DNA of 10,641 nucleotides from Prevotella sp. UBA2756 (GCA_002353205.1 DEJE01000009.1:1-10641); one strand, 5' to 3'. Shown: positions 1 through 7,518, numbered from the stretch's first letter. Numbers and translations are program-made. The notes: a model not told the origin generated them from the letters alone.

Positions 1-2
1 TC

Positions 3-23
3 CGGGAAGCCTCCCGTTTTTTT
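3..23 (+). terminator. Rho-independent terminator of an upstream rightward gene
   Basis: CGGGA (3-7), a 4-nt loop, TCCCG (12-16) and seven T (17-23) form a short intrinsic terminator read on the plus strand. The stem is only 5 bp within the window. It would end a rightward transcript whose gene lies left of the window. No coding sequence is visible between it and the stop codon at 70-72. Confidence 0.6.
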
Positions 24-69
24 GTATTTCGGGATTATTCGTTTTCTCTGTTGATGAAAACGAAATCTG

Positions 70-570
70 TCATTTCTTATGAAAAACGATTTTGGATGGG
101 ATTTTCTGCCATTTCTTTTTCACCGGAAACTTGAGGGTGCTACCTTCGACATGTTTTAGTGTTAGCGTACCGTCGTCGTTCTTGGTAAGGATTGCGACGA
201 AATCCTCGCTTCCGAAATTATTGATGATTTCGAGTTTCGCCTGGTTGCCGTTGACTTGTGAAGATACGATGGGCCATACATGATCACATTGTGTTGAGCC
301 GATGTATCCGTCGAGTTCGCCGAGTATGTCTTGATTGGGAACTGTGATGTTTTTTTCTTTAAAGTTGATTCGAATGAAGATTTTGAATTCTTCGTTCTGA
401 TACTCACCGACGAAATCATTATCCTCGTTTGCGTCATTTGACTGTCTGATCGGGCTTTCCTGTGTATCAGAATAAACGGCAAACGGGACTTTATCAGCTT
501 CTGTGCCAGACGTGGCGAACACGTTGACAGAGAGCAGTGCAAGGCTAATTGATAAATACTTTTTTTTCAT
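70..570 (-). CDS. Secreted hypothetical protein, 166 aa
   Basis: I do not recognise this protein. The N-terminus is a typical Sec signal peptide (KKK, then a hydrophobic stretch around residues 5-18, with likely cleavage after VFA at residue 19). There is no lipobox cysteine, so a periplasmic or exported soluble protein is expected. The mature part starts with a low-complexity acidic/polar segment (about 20-52), then a region of alternating hydrophobic residues (about 53-166) that suggests an all-beta domain, including ILGELDGYIG and a basic C-terminal strand rich in Lys. It has only one cysteine in the mature part, so no disulfide is evident. It is transcribed divergently from the glycogen operon and has its own promoter 20 nt upstream of the start, so it need not share that function. 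The ATG at 570 is chosen because the signal peptide begins there directly downstream of that promoter. Confidence 0.8.
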   Translation of the reverse strand: MKKKYLSISLALLSVNVFATSGTEADKVPFAVYSDTQESPIRQSNDANEDNDFVGEYQNEEFKIFIRINFKEKNITVPNQDILGELDGYIGSTQCDHVWPIVSSQVNGNQAKLEIINNFGSEDFVAILTKNDDGTLTLKHVEGSTLKFPVKKKWQKIPSKIVFHKK

Positions 571-589
571 TTCTCAACCGATGTGTCTG

Positions 590-620
590 CAAAGGTAGAC
601 AACTTTCGTCAAGAAATCAA
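590..620 (-). promoter_or_regulatory. Bacteroidetes-type promoter of the secreted protein gene
   Basis: Read on the minus strand: TTG (620-618), 20 nt, TACCTTTG (597-590). This fits the known Bacteroidetes housekeeping consensus of a TTG -33 box and a TAnnTTTG -7 box about 19-21 nt apart. The inferred transcript start is near 583-586, leaving a leader of roughly 13-16 nt before the ATG at 570. No Shine-Dalgarno sequence is seen in it. Confidence 0.7.
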
Positions 621-649
621 GCGAATTACATAAAAATCGTATTATAAAG

Positions 650-680
650 TTGTGAAAAAGCATTTTTTATACTAACTTTG
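650..680 (+). promoter_or_regulatory. Bacteroidetes-type promoter of the glycogen operon
   Basis: TTG (650-652), 20 nt, TAACTTTG (673-680), then a leader of about 16-19 nt to the ATG at 703. The spacing is identical to the divergent promoter at 590-620. The two -33 boxes are 29 bp apart in an AT-rich stretch, so a regulator bound between them could affect both genes (inference). Confidence 0.7.
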
Positions 681-702
681 CAGGCGTTATAGTAATTGTA
701 AG

Positions 703-2379
703 ATGACAAAAGGAATTTTAGTGCCCGACTATATCTTCGAATCTAGTTGGGAAGTTTGTAATAAGGTAGGAGGTATATATACAGTTCTGTCAACACGGGC
801 GAAAACGCTTCAGGATCAGATGCACGACAGAATTATATTTATTGGCCCTGACTGCTGGGGTTCGAAAGTATGTCCTTATTTTTTGGAAGACGAGAGTCTT
901 TTTCCCGAATGGTGTCACACTGCAATTACTGAAGGTCTGAAGATAAAGGTTGGCCGTTGGGATATTCCCGGAAAACCGATTTCTATTCTTGTTGATTTCA
1001 ATCCCTATTTTGCTCAGAAAGATGCCATCTATGGCAAGTTGTGGGAGGATTTCCAGGTCGATTCTCTGCATGCATACGGCGACTACGACGAAGCTTCGAT
1101 GTTCTCCTATGCTGCAGCCTTGGTTGTTGAGAGCTTTTACAAACACAACCTCAATTCCGACCAGAAGGTTATCTACCACGGCAATGAATGGATGACTGGT
1201 CTTGGCGTTCTTTATATTAATAAGGTGTTGCCGCAGATAGGAACTGTATTCACCACGCATGCCACAAGTATCGGCCGCAGCATAGCAGGCAACAACAAGC
1301 CTCTCTATGATTATCTTTTTGCCTACAACGGCGATCAGATGTCGTGGGAGTTGAATATGCAGAGCAAGCATTCCATCGAAAAGCAGACCGCCCATCATGT
1401 AGACTGCTTTACAACCGTCAGCGACATTACCGCCAACGAGTGTAAAGAGCTTCTCGACAAACCTGTAGATTTTGTTCTCCCCAACGGTTTCGACAACAGT
1501 TTCGTTCCGAAAGGTGCTACGTTCACCAAGAAGCGCAAGCAAGCACGCAAGCGTTTGCTCGACGTTGCCAATGCCTTGTTGGGAACCGACCTTCAGGACG
1601 ACTGTCTGATTGTCTCTACCAGTGGCCGCTATGAGTTCCGCAACAAGGGTGTTGATGTCTTTATCGAAGCCATGAACCGTCTGCTTCGCGTCAAGGAGCT
1701 GAACAAGACTGTCGTGGCATTCATCGAAGTGCCCGGATGGGTGGGTGAACCCCGGCAGGATCTTGCCGACCGCTTGCAGTCTGGAAAGAAATACGACACT
1801 CCGCTCCCCGTGCCCGAGATTACCCATTGGCTTCATAACATGACCCACGACAACGTGCTCGGCATGTTGAAGTTCCTCGATATGCACAACCGTGCAGAAG
1901 ACAAGGTGAAGCTCATCTTCCTGCCATGTTACCTTACCGGCGACGATGGCATCCTCAACATGACCTACTACGACCTTGTCCTGGGCAAGGATCTCTGCAT
2001 CTATCCGTCCTATTACGAACCGTGGGGTTACACGCCGTTGGAGGCCATTGCCTTTAAGGTGCCTTGTATCACCACCGATCTTGCCGGTTTCGGCCTCTGG
2101 GCTAATTCCGTGAAAGGAGCCCCCAGCGAGATAGAAGACGGCGTGAAGGTCATTCACCGCACCGACTATAACTATTCCGAGGTGGCCGATGCCATCAAAG
2201 ACACGGTGACCAAATATTCCAACATGTCGGCCGACGAAGTGAAGAAAGCCCGTGCCAACGCAGAGAAACTATCCAAGAAAGCGCTTTGGAGTGAGTTTAT
2301 CAAGTACTATGAGCAGGCATACGACTTTGCCTTGCAGAAGGCAGAAGCGAGAAAGAAAGAATTAAAAAACAAATCATAA
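703..2379 (+). CDS. Glycogen synthase, GT3 (eukaryote-like) family
   Basis: This enzyme elongates alpha-1,4-glucan from a nucleotide-sugar donor in the cytoplasm; GT3 enzymes are known to use UDP-glucose, unlike the ADP-glucose-using GT5 GlgA of E. coli, so I leave the symbol blank. The glycogen-synthase N-terminal motif KVGGIYTV is at residues 21-28. The C-terminal Rossmann domain carries YYEPWGYTPLEA, with the E-x7-E pair at E439 and E447, as in animal and yeast GYS/GSY (SYYEPWGYTPAE). At 558 aa it is shorter than the roughly 700-aa eukaryotic enzymes. The C-terminal tail is Lys-rich rather than showing the arginine cluster that eukaryotic enzymes use for glucose-6-phosphate activation, so that control is probably absent (inference). 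It is followed after 12 bp by the phosphorylase and driven by the promoter at 650-680. The first 300 bases are visibly more AT-rich than the rest of the gene. Confidence 0.93.
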   Translation: MTKGILVPDYIFESSWEVCNKVGGIYTVLSTRAKTLQDQMHDRIIFIGPDCWGSKVCPYFLEDESLFPEWCHTAITEGLKIKVGRWDIPGKPISILVDFNPYFAQKDAIYGKLWEDFQVDSLHAYGDYDEASMFSYAAALVVESFYKHNLNSDQKVIYHGNEWMTGLGVLYINKVLPQIGTVFTTHATSIGRSIAGNNKPLYDYLFAYNGDQMSWELNMQSKHSIEKQTAHHVDCFTTVSDITANECKELLDKPVDFVLPNGFDNSFVPKGATFTKKRKQARKRLLDVANALLGTDLQDDCLIVSTSGRYEFRNKGVDVFIEAMNRLLRVKELNKTVVAFIEVPGWVGEPRQDLADRLQSGKKYDTPLPVPEITHWLHNMTHDNVLGMLKFLDMHNRAEDKVKLIFLPCYLTGDDGILNMTYYDLVLGKDLCIYPSYYEPWGYTPLEAIAFKVPCITTDLAGFGLWANSVKGAPSEIEDGVKVIHRTDYNYSEVADAIKDTVTKYSNMSADEVKKARANAEKLSKKALWSEFIKYYEQAYDFALQKAEARKKELKNKS

Positions 2380-2391
2380 ACTTGAATAAAA

Positions 2392-4953
2392 ATGAAAATT
2401 AAAGCAGATTATTCCAACGTTCCACAGTGGAAAGAGTTAGCCGTGAAGTCGAACCTTCCTGAAGAACTGAAGTGTCTCGACGAGTTAGCTCACAACATGT
2501 GGTGGGCATGGAACTTCGAAGCCCGTGAGCTTTGGCGCAGCCTCGACGAGGATCTTTATGAGGAAGTGAACCACAACCCCGTGCTTCTCCTTGACCGTCT
2601 GAGCTACCACCGCAAGGCCGAGATTGTGAAGGATAAGGAGATCATGAAGAACGTGAAGAACGTTTATAAGCTCTTCCGCAAGTACATGGATGTGAAACCC
2701 GATACGAAGCGTCCTTCTGTGGCTTATTTCTGCATGGAGTATGGTCTGAACCAGGTCCTGAAGATCTATTCTGGCGGTCTGGGCATGCTCGCCGGCGACT
2801 ATCTGAAAGAAGCTTCCGACAGCAATGTCGATATGTGTGCCGTCGGTTTCCTCTATCGTTTCGGCTATTTCACTCAGAGCCTGAACATGGAGGGCCAGCA
2901 GATAGCCAACTACGAAGCACAGAACTTCAACTCGCTCCCCGTGGAGCGCCAGCTTGATGCCGATGGCAATCCCCTGGTCATCGACGTACCCTACATGAAC
3001 TATCAGGTTCACGCTTACGTTTGGCGCGTCAATGTGGGTCGCATCTCGCTCTATCTGCTCGATACCGACAACGAAATGAACTCCGAGTTCGACAAGCCCA
3101 TCACCCACGCTCTCTACGGTGGTGACTGGGAGAACCGTCTGAAGCAGGAAATCCTCCTTGGTATCGGCGGTATGCTCACGCTGAAGAAGCTCGGCATCAA
3201 GAAAGACATCTACCACTGCAACGAAGGCCATGCCGCACTGTGCAACCTGCAGCGCCTTTGCGACTATATTCAGGAGGGGCTGACCTTCAACCAGGCTCTC
3301 GAGCTCGTGCGTGCCAGCGGTCTCTACACCTGCCACACACCTGTTCCTGCCGGTCACGACTATTTCGACGAAGGTCTCTTCGGCAAGTACATGGGCGGTT
3401 ATCCCGCCATGCTCGGCATCACATGGGATGAGTTCATCGGCATGGGACGCACCAACCCCGACGACAAGGGCGAGAAATTCTCTATGTCAACGTTCGCTAT
3501 CAACACTTGTCAGGAGGTGAACGGCGTCAGCAAGCTCCACGGATGGGTCAGCCAGAAGATGTTCGCTCCCATCTGGAAGGGCTATTATCCCGAGGAGAAC
3601 CATGTGGGCTACGTCACCAACGGTGTGCACTTCCCATCATGGGCTGCTTCCGAGTGGCGTCATCTCTATGCGAAGTATTTCGACAAGAACCACATGAGCG
3701 ACCAGAGCAACGAGCAGATCTGGCATGCCATCTACAACGTGCCCGACGAAGAAATCTGGGCTACACGCATGGCGCTGAAAAACAAGCTCACCGAGTATAT
3801 CCGCACGAAGTTCCGCGAGAACTGGCTCAAGAATCAGGGCGATCCCTCGCGCGTCCTCTCGCTGCTCGAGAAGATCAACCCCAATGCGCTGATGATCGGC
3901 TTCTGCCGTCGCTTCGCCACCTATAAGCGTGCTCATCTGCTCTTCACCGACCTCGATCGTCTGAGCAAGATTGTCAACAATCCCGAGCGCCCCGTGCAGT
4001 TCCTCTTTGCCGGTAAGGCTCACCCCGCCGACGGTGCCGGTCAGGGACTCATCAAGAAGATTTATGAGATCAGCCAGCGTCCCGAGTTCCTCGGTAAGAT
4101 CATCTTCCTCGAGGACTACGACTTCCGTCTGGCCCGCCGCCTCGTTTCGGGTGTCGATATCTGGATGAACACGCCGACACGTCCGCTCGAAGCTTCCGGC
4201 ACATCAGGCGAGAAGGCCGAGATGAATGGTGTCGTCAACCTCTCCGTTCTCGACGGATGGTGGCTCGAAGGCTATCGCGAGGGTGCCGGATGGGCTCTCA
4301 CCGAGAAGCGCACCTACCAGAACCAGGAGTATCAGGACCGTCTCGACGCTGCTACCATCTACGGTCTGCTCGAGAACGAGATCGTGCCCCTCTACTACGA
4401 CAAGAACCTGAATGGCTACAGCGAGGGTTGGATCAAGGTGATCAAGAACTCCATCGCTACCATCGCTCCCCACTACACCATGAAGCGTCAGCTCGACGAC
4501 TACTACGATAAGTTCTACAACAAGGAGGCTGCCCGCTTCAAGCAGCTGTCGGCCGACGACAACCGTCTGGCCAAGGAGCTGGCTCTGTGGAAAGAGACGG
4601 TGGCCGAGCGTTGGGATGCTATCCATGTGGTCAGCCACGAGAACGATATTCCCATGGACGGCATGGAAGCTGGCAAGGTTTACAACTTCAAGTACGTCAT
4701 CGACGAGCAGGGACTCGACGATGCTATCGGTCTGGAAATCGTGTGCCTGAAGAATGATCCTGCTGGTGAAGACCGTGTCAACGACGTGCGTCCGTTCACC
4801 GTGACGAAGCGTGAGGGCAACCTCTTCACCTTCGAGACACAGGTCACGGGTGTTCATGCCGGTACTTACAAGGTGGCCGTTCGCATGTATCCCAAGAACG
4901 ACAAGCTGCCTCACCGTCAGGACTTCGCTTATGTGAAGTGGTTTGAAATCTAA
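2392..4953 (+). CDS. glgP: Alpha-glucan (glycogen) phosphorylase, GT35
   Basis: It releases glucose-1-phosphate from the non-reducing ends of alpha-1,4-glucan using pyridoxal phosphate, in the cytoplasm. The 853-aa protein has an N-terminal DUF3417-type helical region (about 10-105, with the run MWWAWNFEARELW), the phosphorylase core starting around 115 with YSGGLGMLAGDYLKEA at 126-141, and the PLP motif EASGTSGEK at 600-608, where K608 is the expected Schiff-base lysine (EASGTGNMK in rabbit and E. coli enzymes). The C-terminal 100 residues (about 752-853) look like a beta-rich extension, which I cannot assign. This domain plan is that of the alpha-glucan phosphorylase subfamily rather than the classical MalP/GlgP form. 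It lies 12 bp after the synthase, so both are co-transcribed. Codons are strongly biased (CTC/CTG, AAG, AAC, CGT/CGC), which suggests high expression. Confidence 0.94.
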   Translation: MKIKADYSNVPQWKELAVKSNLPEELKCLDELAHNMWWAWNFEARELWRSLDEDLYEEVNHNPVLLLDRLSYHRKAEIVKDKEIMKNVKNVYKLFRKYMDVKPDTKRPSVAYFCMEYGLNQVLKIYSGGLGMLAGDYLKEASDSNVDMCAVGFLYRFGYFTQSLNMEGQQIANYEAQNFNSLPVERQLDADGNPLVIDVPYMNYQVHAYVWRVNVGRISLYLLDTDNEMNSEFDKPITHALYGGDWENRLKQEILLGIGGMLTLKKLGIKKDIYHCNEGHAALCNLQRLCDYIQEGLTFNQALELVRASGLYTCHTPVPAGHDYFDEGLFGKYMGGYPAMLGITWDEFIGMGRTNPDDKGEKFSMSTFAINTCQEVNGVSKLHGWVSQKMFAPIWKGYYPEENHVGYVTNGVHFPSWAASEWRHLYAKYFDKNHMSDQSNEQIWHAIYNVPDEEIWATRMALKNKLTEYIRTKFRENWLKNQGDPSRVLSLLEKINPNALMIGFCRRFATYKRAHLLFTDLDRLSKIVNNPERPVQFLFAGKAHPADGAGQGLIKKIYEISQRPEFLGKIIFLEDYDFRLARRLVSGVDIWMNTPTRPLEASGTSGEKAEMNGVVNLSVLDGWWLEGYREGAGWALTEKRTYQNQEYQDRLDAATIYGLLENEIVPLYYDKNLNGYSEGWIKVIKNSIATIAPHYTMKRQLDDYYDKFYNKEAARFKQLSADDNRLAKELALWKETVAERWDAIHVVSHENDIPMDGMEAGKVYNFKYVIDEQGLDDAIGLEIVCLKNDPAGEDRVNDVRPFTVTKREGNLFTFETQVTGVHAGTYKVAVRMYPKNDKLPHRQDFAYVKWFEI

Positions 4954-4987
4954 GTTGTTGTGTCGGTCAAGGCACATCAACAAATGC

Positions 4988-5028
4988 AAAACGCCGGAAC
5001 TCCGTTTGAGTGAGTTCCGGCGTTTTTT
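4988..5028 (+). terminator. Strong terminator after glgP, possibly bidirectional
   Basis: A perfect 15-bp inverted repeat (4988-5002 with 5012-5026, core ACGCCGGAACTC) with a 9-nt loop, ending in six T (5023-5028). It ends the glycogen operon. On the minus strand the same hairpin is followed by four T, so it can also stop the converging prs-tlpA transcript, whose last stop codon is at 5073. The rest of the 4954-5072 gap shows nothing recognisable. Confidence 0.92.
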
Positions 5029-5072
5029 CGTTTGAAGCTTCGTCGGGCATCATGGTGTCGATGTTCCCGTTC

Positions 5073-5633
5073 TTATTTCAGGTATTGCTCCACAAAATGG
5101 CGCAGGTCACCGCCGCGCAGACCGGCAGCGAGCAGTCGTCCTTCTGTGTCGACGATCATTGTGAACGGTATGCCGTTGACGTCGAACATCCGCGCCGCCT
5201 TGTTGTTCCAGCCCTGCAGGTCCGACAGCTGTGTCCACTTCATGTTCATCGTCTCCACGGCCGTTTTCCAGTCGTCGCCGTTCTCGTCGAGCGAGATGCC
5301 GACGATGCCCAGACCCCTGTCCTTATACTCTTCGTAGAGACCTACTACCGATGGCATTTCCGCACGACACGGACCGCACCAGCTGGCCCAGAAGTCGATG
5401 ATGGTCAGCTTGTTCTTCTCCACCTCCTTCATGATGCTTTGCTCCTGTCCGTTCATGTCGGGCAGGGTGAAGTCGGGAATCTGAGGCTTCTCGTCCTCTT
5501 CGTGGGTGGTCTCCTCCGTCATTTCGGCTGCCGTCTGAGCTGTTTCGGCACCGTTGTTGGCAGGTTTCTGCTGGCAGGCTACCATCAGGGTTGCTGCTAC
5601 GGCGAGCAGTGCGAGGCTGCGTCTCTTGTTCAT
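5073..5633 (-). CDS. TlpA/ResA-like thiol-disulfide oxidoreductase lipoprotein
   Basis: A thioredoxin-fold protein that would transfer electrons to or from protein disulfides outside the cytoplasmic membrane. Residues 1-20 form a lipoprotein signal peptide ending in the lipobox LMVAC, with C20 as the lipidated cysteine. An acidic, flexible linker follows (about 21-50, several Glu and Thr), then a TlpA/AhpC-TSA domain (about 50-186) with PDFTLPDMNG, the active site WCGPC (C86 and C89), and GIPFTMIVD with the cis-proline at P156. The family also includes ResA, used in cytochrome c maturation; the true partner cannot be read from sequence. It starts 32 bp after the prs stop codon, so it is probably co-transcribed with prs, without an obvious functional link. 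Ends just before the terminator at 4988-5028. Confidence 0.92.
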   Translation of the reverse strand: MNKRRSLALLAVAATLMVACQQKPANNGAETAQTAAEMTEETTHEEDEKPQIPDFTLPDMNGQEQSIMKEVEKNKLTIIDFWASWCGPCRAEMPSVVGLYEEYKDRGLGIVGISLDENGDDWKTAVETMNMKWTQLSDLQGWNNKAARMFDVNGIPFTMIVDTEGRLLAAGLRGGDLRHFVEQYLK

Positions 5634-5665
5634 GCTTCAAGAATGATTGTGTCGTGCAGTGTGCG

Positions 5666-6604
5666 TCAGATGAGATACTGGTCGCTGATGCTCTTGTTTT
5701 CCACCACGCGGCGGATGGTGTCGGCAAACATGTCGGCCACGCTCAGTTGCTTCACCTTGGCGCAGCGCTGCGTGTACGGTATGCTGTCGGTGAATACGAT
5801 CTCCTCGAGGGCAGAGTTCTGCACGCGCTCGCTGGCCGGACCGCTCATCACGCAGTGGCTGGCACAGGCTCTGACGCTCTTTGCGCCGGCGGCCATCATG
5901 ATGTCGGCAGCCTTTGTGATGGTGCCGGCCGTGTCGACCATGTCGTCGATGATGACTACGTTCTTACCCTCCACTTCGCCGATGATCTGCATGCTCTCCA
6001 CCACGTTGGCGCGGGCACGCGTCTTGTTGCACAGCACCAGGGGCACACCCAGATATTTGGCATAGGTGTTGGCGCGCTTCGATCCGCCCACGTCGGGCGA
6101 GGCAATCACCAGCTCGTCGAGCTTCAGGCTCTGCAGGTAGGGCAGGATGACGCCCGAGGCGTACAGATGGTCTACGGGAACATCGAAGAATCCCTGTATC
6201 TGGTCGGCGTGGAGGTCCATCGTGATCACGCGGTCCACACCGGCCACGCTCAGCAGGTCGGCCACCAGCTTGGCACCGATGCTCACGCGCGGCTTGTCCT
6301 TGCGGTCCTGCCGAGCCCATCCGAAGTAGGGAATCACGGCATTAATCGTCTTGGCCGATGCGCGTTTGGCGGCGTCGATCATGAGCAGCAGCTCCATCAG
6401 GTTGTCTGAAGAGGGGAACGTGCTCTGCACCAGGAAGAGGTCACGCCCGCGCACGCTCTGCTCATACGAGACGGCAAACTCCCCGTCGGAGAACTTCGTC
6501 ATCAGCATCTTGCCCAATGGGCACCCCAGACTCTGGCATATTCTCTCAGCCAGATACTTCGTGGCTGTTCCCGAGAACACCATAAATGAATTTTGATCGT
6601 ACAT
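5666..6604 (-). CDS. prs: Ribose-phosphate pyrophosphokinase (PRPP synthetase)
   Basis: It makes phosphoribosyl pyrophosphate from ribose-5-phosphate and ATP, the precursor for purines, pyrimidines, histidine, tryptophan and NAD; cytoplasmic. Family motifs are in order and intact over 312 aa, the normal length: FSDGE (38-42), the ATP-binding YFGWARQDRKDKPR region (93-106), the Mg/ribose-5-phosphate signature DLHADQIQGFF (130-140), the flexible-loop catalytic pair K194 and R196 in NKTRARA, and the PRPP loop VVIIDDMVDTAGT (216-228). The ATG at 6604 gives a seven-residue extension before MVFSGT. Starting at the second Met (residue 8) is possible, but homologues I recall have a similar short lead. 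No TAnnTTTG box is clear upstream, only a weak AAAATTTG (6645-6638), so the promoter is unassigned. tlpA-like follows at 32 bp. Confidence 0.96.
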   Translation of the reverse strand: MYDQNSFMVFSGTATKYLAERICQSLGCPLGKMLMTKFSDGEFAVSYEQSVRGRDLFLVQSTFPSSDNLMELLLMIDAAKRASAKTINAVIPYFGWARQDRKDKPRVSIGAKLVADLLSVAGVDRVITMDLHADQIQGFFDVPVDHLYASGVILPYLQSLKLDELVIASPDVGGSKRANTYAKYLGVPLVLCNKTRARANVVESMQIIGEVEGKNVVIIDDMVDTAGTITKAADIMMAAGAKSVRACASHCVMSGPASERVQNSALEEIVFTDSIPYTQRCAKVKQLSVADMFADTIRRVVENKSISDQYLI

Positions 6605-6649
6605 ATTATAATAGTTTATTCAGATTCCGTATTCGCTCAAATTTTCGCT

Positions 6650-6698
6650 CACTCACCTCTTACTTCTTACCTCTTACCTCTTACTTCTCACCTCTTCC
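6650..6698 (+). repeat. Heptamer tandem array A (YTCTTAC, 7 units)
   Basis: Seven uninterrupted 7-bp units: CACTCAC, CTCTTAC, TTCTTAC, CTCTTAC, CTCTTAC, TTCTCAC, CTCTTCC. The inner units vary mainly at position 1 (C/T). The plus strand is almost all pyrimidine with one A per unit. It lies in the 175-bp gap between the thiamine-type gene and prs, directly left of the two G-rich elements. The remaining bases 6605-6649 hold the prs leader and no other recognisable signal. Confidence 0.85.
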
Positions 6699-6700
6699 CA

Positions 6701-6771
6701 CTCCCTCTCCTTCGGGGAGGGCTGGGGTGGGGCTTCCTCCCTCTCCTTCGGGGAGGGCCGGGGTGGGGCTT
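6701..6771 (+). repeat. Two copies of a 35-bp G-rich element with G-quadruplex motif
   Basis: Copies at 6701-6735 and 6737-6771 differ at one base (position 23, T or C). Each begins CTCCCTCTCCTTCGGGG and ends GGGGTGGGGCTT. Within each, four runs of 3-4 G separated by 1, 2 and 1 nt (6714-6732 and 6750-6768) meet the standard G-quadruplex pattern on the plus strand. CTCC...GGAG around TTCGG can also fold as a short hairpin. The block ends 8 bp before the stop codon of the minus-strand gene at 6780, so a transcript of that gene runs straight into it as C-rich RNA. A third, variant copy is at 7574-7637. Confidence 0.88.
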
Positions 6772-6779
6772 CTGCCTCT

Positions 6780-7391
6780 TTACCCTCCCACTGCTTTACG
6801 CAGTTTCTCAAAGTGCTGAATCAGTTCGCGGTAGTCCTGCTGTCGGTGAATGTCGAAGCGGTTCCACAGGTCGCCGCAGATCACCACGCCGCCGAAGCCA
6901 AGGTCTCTCGCCATGCGCACGTTCTCCAGGTTCATGCCGCCCAGGGCGCACACATGGCGGTCTATGAGTCCGCGCCTCGAGGCCTCCTCCAGCTCGTTGA
7001 TGGTGAATGTTGCCTCGGCGTCGCGCTCGCTCTGGCTGTGGAAGATGTATTTCAGCATCACATATTCCGCTTTCTTCTTCGCCGTCTTCAGTTTGTCTAT
7101 CTCCATGCAGGTCCGTGTGAACCGTCCGCGGTAGCCGTCGGGTAGGGGAGCGTCGGGCGAGTCGATATGTATGGCTGCCAGCCCGAACTCGCTCTTCAGG
7201 TAATAGTGGTCGTGCACCGTGATCTTCCGGTGGCAGTCTTCGGGCAGCAGCGACAGCAGCCGCTCAGCATAGACGGGAGCCGACCCCGGCTTGTACAGGT
7301 GCAGGTAGTCGAGACCCTCGTCGAAGAGCGCCTCCAGTATCTTGTCTTCCTCCACAAAGAATGTGGGTTTTGTCATCACTATCAGTTTCAT
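6780..7391 (-). CDS. Thiamine-phosphate synthase / TenI-like TIM-barrel protein
   Basis: A 203-aa protein that fits the ThiE/TenI fold by its pattern: MKLIVMTKP at the start, GLDYLHLYKPG (26-36) where ThiE has its first conserved LR(x)K strand, ITVHDHYYL (57-65) in place of the ThiE NDR segment, AAIHID (72-77) for GVHLGQ, and ALGGMN (149-154) for the C-terminal phosphate-binding GGI. ThiE joins the pyrimidine and thiazole halves of thiamine; several ThiE-specific residues (for instance the NDR triplet) are replaced here, so a TenI-like or altered role is as likely as true ThiE activity. No other thi gene is in the window. An upstream in-frame ATG at 7430 would add 13 residues, but it overlaps the -33 box, so 7391 is preferred. 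The gene would then be nearly leaderless. Confidence 0.75.
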   Translation of the reverse strand: MKLIVMTKPTFFVEEDKILEALFDEGLDYLHLYKPGSAPVYAERLLSLLPEDCHRKITVHDHYYLKSEFGLAAIHIDSPDAPLPDGYRGRFTRTCMEIDKLKTAKKKAEYVMLKYIFHSQSERDAEATFTINELEEASRRGLIDRHVCALGGMNLENVRMARDLGFGGVVICGDLWNRFDIHRQQDYRELIQHFEKLRKAVGG

Positions 7392-7399
7392 TCCGTTTG

Positions 7400-7430
7400 C
7401 AAAATTATCACTTTTTGCTGAAACATGCAA
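7400..7430 (-). promoter_or_regulatory. Promoter of the ThiE/TenI-like gene, near-leaderless
   Basis: Minus strand: TTG (7430-7428), 20 nt, TAATTTTG (7407-7400). The start codon at 7391 is only 8 nt beyond the box, so the message would have roughly 2-5 nt of leader. The box-to-box spacing equals that of the two promoters at 590-620 and 650-680, which supports it. It argues against the longer start at 7430. Confidence 0.65.
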
Positions 7431-7450
7431 TTCTATACCAATAAATTTTT

Positions 7451-7506
7451 AATGCATGGTGCATAATTCATAATGCATAATTCATAATTCATAATGCATA
7501 ATGCAT
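7451..7506 (+). repeat. Heptamer tandem array B (AATKCAT, 8 units)
   Basis: Eight exact 7-bp steps: AATGCAT, GGTGCAT, AATTCAT, AATGCAT, AATTCAT, AATTCAT, AATGCAT, AATGCAT. Apart from GG in unit 2, all variation is G or T at position 4. AATGCAT contains the palindrome ATGCAT. It is 21 bp upstream of the -33 box of the ThiE/TenI-like gene (minus strand), in a 245-bp gap filled with repeats. Confidence 0.9.
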
Positions 7507-7518
7507 AGTGGTTTACAT

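Noticed and set aside
768..773. AGGAGG inside the glycogen synthase gene as a ribosome-binding site
   Set aside because: It encodes part of the conserved KVGGIYTV motif, no start codon follows at a suitable distance in frame, and Bacteroidetes rarely use such sites.
790..2157. A 455-codon open frame on the minus strand inside the glycogen synthase gene
   Set aside because: It lies fully antisense to a gene with intact family motifs, has no promoter, and its translation shows no recognisable domain. Codon bias in the real gene removes stops from the opposite strand.
2485..4989. Minus-strand open frames of 290, 128 and 261 codons within glgP
   Set aside because: Shadows of a strongly codon-biased gene; their translations have no plausible domain, and the last one starts within the terminator stem.
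5010..6409. Long plus-strand open frames (351 and 272 codons) over the tlpA-like and prs genes
   Set aside because: Both are antisense to clear genes, overlap each other in different frames, and begin inside or next to the terminator at 4988-5028.
6701..6771. CRISPR-like repeat with 36-bp period
   Set aside because: The two 35-bp copies are separated by a single base, so there are no spacers, and no cas gene is near.
7428..7430. Upstream ATG as start of the ThiE/TenI-like gene
   Set aside because: It coincides with the -33 TTG box, and the added residues do not resemble the family N-terminus, which begins at MKLIVMTKP.
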